Shown: positions 5,178 through 7,136 of the stretch, one piece after another
Numbering within the stretch: position 1 is the first letter of the stretch
Layout of the letters: every line of letters starts with the position of its first letter
Made by a program: the position numbers and the translations under genes
From: an uncultured archaeon
GTDB taxonomy: Archaea; Aenigmatarchaeota; Aenigmatarchaeia; GW2011-AR5
Direction of reading: 5' to 3'
Length of the DNA stretch: 7,136 nt
Assembly (NCBI GenBank): GCA_903825675.1
Contig: CAIKBN010000111.1
Span: 1 to 7,136 of the forward strand
Notes under the pieces: model-generated
Seen by the model: the letters and a program-made list of their open reading frames with translations, nothing else
Told to the model about the DNA's origin: nothing
The model's database searches: none

Positions 5178-5659
5178 ACCACAATATTCTCTATCGACTT
5201 ATCAAATGTTATTTTATCCCCTGCCTTCAGCCTTATCTCATCTGCAATGCCGCCATTTATTTCAAGAATATATCTTGCTTTTGCTGCAGGAATTATATCA
5301 TGACATGTACCTGTGCCACAAGGCTGCGTATTCTTGCTGATAAAAACAACGTTCATGCTTTCGTTGATCCAGACTATGTCCAGTGGGATCAGCGTATTCT
5401 TCATCCAGAAAGGATGTATATCCTCTCTATCAAAAATAAAAAGCATGCCTTTGTCTTCATCAAGATGCTCTCTGAACATCAAGCCACGGATCATTCCATC
5501 TTCAGTCAAAGGCACTTCCACATAAAAGCAGTTCTCTTTGAAGCAAACCTTTCCATACCAGATTCTTTTTTCCTGTTGAGAAAGTAGTATGAAAAGGATA
5601 ATTAATGCTGAAAGAACCAGAAGCAGAACTAATAGATATTTATTTTTCATAGCGATCAT
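5162..5659 (-). CDS. Membrane-anchored DUF192 family protein
   Basis: DUF192 proteins are small beta-rich domains of unknown biochemical function, usually exported. The 165-residue product starts with a short basic stretch (MIAMKNK) and one hydrophobic segment (about 8-27, LLVLLLVLSALIILFILL). No lipobox cysteine is seen, so it probably acts as a signal anchor, leaving the domain outside the cell. The domain shows the family hallmarks RGLMFRE (58-64), KGMLFIFD (about 70-77), HPFWMKNTLIPLDIVWI (about 82-98) and the closing ILEINGG. Four cysteines in the exported part (KVCFKENC and QPCGTGTC) could form disulfides or bind metal. It starts 3 bases after the DUF362 stop, so it is in that operon. 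An alternative ATG at 5650 (MKNKYLL) has a marginally better upstream context. The 3' end overlaps the helicase gene by 16 bp. Confidence 0.88.
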   Translation of the reverse strand: MIAMKNKYLLVLLLVLSALIILFILLSQQEKRIWYGKVCFKENCFYVEVPLTEDGMIRGLMFREHLDEDKGMLFIFDREDIHPFWMKNTLIPLDIVWINESMNVVFISKNTQPCGTGTCHDIIPAAKARYILEINGGIADEIRLKAGDKITFDKSIENIVVHEFL

Positions 5660-5662
5660 GAT

Positions 5663-6682
5663 TTAATCTATTTTTATCAGCTCGTAATCCATTTTTCCGA
5701 GCCCTATTGACTCAGCATACTTTAGTATCTGTGACCCATCAATTCTTCCTTTTTCTATGAAAGGATCTTTACCTTTGTTTCTTTCCTTTAGCAGATCAAC
5801 CGAAGCCTGGTCAATTGCAACAGGGTCTTTTGACAAAAGTATTCCCACATCCTTCATCAAAGGTTTTTGCTTGATCGAAGCGCAATCGCAATCAAGCGTT
5901 ATGTTTGTCAGGAAATTTATGTACCACCAGTTCCTGCCTTTTGTTGCAGCCAAAGCATATTCTGCAATCTTTTCCATCAGTCTGTTAGTGTTTTCACCAG
6001 ACCAATCCATATTAACTGCCCTGTTAGGACAAACTGCGATGCATCTGGCACAGCCTATGCAGACATTACTGTCTATCTCAGCCTTTTTGTTTATTACCTT
6101 TATTGCATTAGCAGGGCAGTTCTTTTCGCATGTCATGCAGCCTGTGCACTTGTTACTATCTACTGCAATCCTTACAGTACTATGCATGTCAAGCTTGCCA
6201 GCCCTTGACCCTAAACCCATACCTACGTTTTTCAACGCCCCACCAAACCCAGTAGCTATATGTCCCTTGAAGTGTGACATTGCAATAAGATTATTGTATT
6301 TTGTAATGCCTTTTCCGAGCTTAGCCTTCTTTATGTTTTTCAGGTTTACAGGAACTTCAACGAACTCGTCGCCGATGTCGCCATCTAATATATCTATATC
6401 AAGAAATCCAAAACCGTGTTCCTTAGCAACAGCCATATGATCTTTTTTTACTGTCCTTGATCCTCTGTACAAAGCATTACATTCAACGAAAACCGCAGGA
6501 AAAAATTTCTTTACATCTTTAAGCAATTCAGGATTGATATGAGTGTCATTTCCCTTCTCGCCAAAATGTATCTTGATGCCGACTTTGGTTTTTCTGAAGT
6601 CCTTTGCTATAATCCTGAAGAATTTGTTAACACCGTATTTAAGTCGCGATAAATCGCTAAATAAATAAACCTCAGGCACCAT
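5663..6682 (-). CDS. DUF362 protein with two 4Fe-4S clusters
   Basis: An iron-sulfur protein of the DUF362 family, probably cytoplasmic and involved in electron transfer; the specific reaction is unknown. The 339-residue product has an N-terminal alpha/beta DUF362 part (about 1-172) containing KIHFGEKGNDTHI (37-49) and SHFKGH..TGFGGALKNVGMG (136-156). A bacterial-type double ferredoxin insert follows, with CxxCxxCxxxCP motifs at C179/C182/C185/C189 and C208/C211/C214/C218. The C-terminal DUF362 part has a CDC pair (265, 267) and the family's DPVAIDQA motif (286-293). The start is 4 bases after the upstream rubrerythrin stop. AGTGA, which contains that stop codon, serves as Shine-Dalgarno site with the same 4-base spacing seen elsewhere in the window. 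Two complete cluster motifs argue for a functional ferredoxin domain. Family call secure. Confidence 0.9.
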   Translation of the reverse strand: MVPEVYLFSDLSRLKYGVNKFFRIIAKDFRKTKVGIKIHFGEKGNDTHINPELLKDVKKFFPAVFVECNALYRGSRTVKKDHMAVAKEHGFGFLDIDILDGDIGDEFVEVPVNLKNIKKAKLGKGITKYNNLIAMSHFKGHIATGFGGALKNVGMGLGSRAGKLDMHSTVRIAVDSNKCTGCMTCEKNCPANAIKVINKKAEIDSNVCIGCARCIAVCPNRAVNMDWSGENTNRLMEKIAEYALAATKGRNWWYINFLTNITLDCDCASIKQKPLMKDVGILLSKDPVAIDQASVDLLKERNKGKDPFIEKGRIDGSQILKYAESIGLGKMDYELIKID

Positions 6683-6686
6683 ACTC

Positions 6687-7136
6687 TCACTGCTTCAGTC
6701 TCTTTTCTGACAGCTTAAGATGGTCAGTCTCTATCTCTACAAGAGCAGTAAATATCTGCTTTATTCTTGCATTTTTGGATTCTGAAGCTGCTTTACTATA
6801 AAAATTAATAGCCCTTGTTTCTCTTGAGTGCGATTCCTCTAAGTTCTCTTTATTCTTTATATGACACTGCTCATTGCCCTGCGGAGCTTTATCAAGCTTC
6901 AGTATTTTCCTCCATATATTGGCATGTTCTGCCTCTACCTTGCCTAATGCCTTAAAGAGCAGTTTACCTTCATCGCTATCCGTCTTTCCAGCAGCACAGA
7001 AATAAAATGCAGAGTTGCTAACCTCTACCTGAAGAGCGTGTTCAACATTTGCCTTGTCCTTTTCGTTCAGAGCTACATCAAAAGTAACTTTAGCAAGCTT
7101 TGCCTCCTTTATGTACTTTATGTGAGCACCGCAGAA
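6687..7136 (-). CDS. Rubrerythrin/ferritin-like diiron protein, C-terminal 149 residues (partial)
   Basis: A ferritin-like four-helix-bundle protein, probably a rubrerythrin-type peroxide or oxygen reductase, cytoplasmic. The frame is open to the right edge, so the start is not seen. Two ExxH iron-ligand motifs are present, E68-H71 (EAEH) and E136-H139 (ETDH). Glutamates on the partner helices (QVEVSNSAFYF near 36-46 and EESHSRETRAINFY near 100-113) complete the expected diiron set. The fragment opens with FCGAHIKYI, which looks like the last half of a zinc-ribbon/rubredoxin-like N-terminal module (a CxxC pair would end here). That is inference, since the rest is outside. The stop at 6687-6689 overlaps the Shine-Dalgarno site of the next gene, DUF362, so the two are co-translated. 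Ferritin-like fold is secure; the exact subfamily is less so. Confidence 0.85.
   Translation of the reverse strand, partial: FCGAHIKYIKEAKLAKVTFDVALNEKDKANVEHALQVEVSNSAFYFCAAGKTDSDEGKLLFKALGKVEAEHANIWRKILKLDKAPQGNEQCHIKNKENLEESHSRETRAINFYSKAASESKNARIKQIFTALVEIETDHLKLSEKRLKQ

Noticed and set aside
5208..5216. T-rich run after the helicase stop as its terminator
   Set aside because: The run is broken by A, has no hairpin, and is no better than other T-rich spots in the DUF192 antisense strand.
5757..6440. 227-residue open frame on the plus strand
   Set aside because: It is antisense to the DUF362 gene, whose eight cluster cysteines and family motifs are intact. The plus-strand translation is low-complexity hydrophobic and matches no family I know.

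Overview
The window is chromosomal DNA from an archaeon. Diagnostic genes are ribosomal protein L37Ae, RNA polymerase subunit P (Rpo12), prefoldin beta, a UPF0147 protein, archaeal SepF, an archaeal class I CCA-adding enzyme and a Hef-type helicase. Promoters are TATA boxes about 26-34 bp before start codons. The moderately AT-rich composition, tight packing and reduced versions of some proteins (60-aa L37Ae, helicase-only Hef) suggest a DPANN-type lineage such as Woesearchaeota or Pacearchaeota. That placement is inference; the archaeal assignment is solid.

Layout: (1) 1-744, minus strand: N-terminal part of proS, cut by the window edge. (2) 745-861: divergent intergenic region with a TATA box for each side and a perfect 10-bp inverted repeat between them. 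(3) 862-2219, plus strand: a five-gene run, rpl37ae - rpoP - pfdB - UPF0147 - sepF. The downstream genes have GTGA-type Shine-Dalgarno sites and the first looks leaderless. A hairpin plus T-tract follows sepF. (4) 2201-3574, minus strand: cca, converging on sepF with a 19-bp coding overlap. (5) 3575-3644: a 70-bp divergent promoter region in which two TATA boxes stand back to back. (6) 3645-5177, plus strand: Hef-like helicase without a nuclease domain. (7) 5162-7136, minus strand: three closely spaced genes, transcribed from the right edge leftward. They are a ferritin-like/rubrerythrin protein (5' end off the window), a DUF362 protein with two 4Fe-4S clusters, and a membrane-anchored DUF192 protein whose 3' end overlaps the helicase gene by 16 bp.

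The plus-strand cluster mixes translation, transcription and protein-folding genes with a cell-division gene (sepF). The right-hand minus cluster looks like an iron/redox unit of unknown detailed function. Most genes are information-processing housekeeping genes. No tRNA, rRNA, CRISPR array, insertion sequence or phage gene was seen, and no non-coding stretch exceeds about 120 bp. All three stop codons are used, so there is no sign of recoding. I found no convincing new defence or mobile system. The most unusual items are the compact divergent promoters, the terminator hairpin inside the cca coding region, sepF in a ribosome/polymerase operon, and the rubrerythrin-DUF362-DUF192 cluster.
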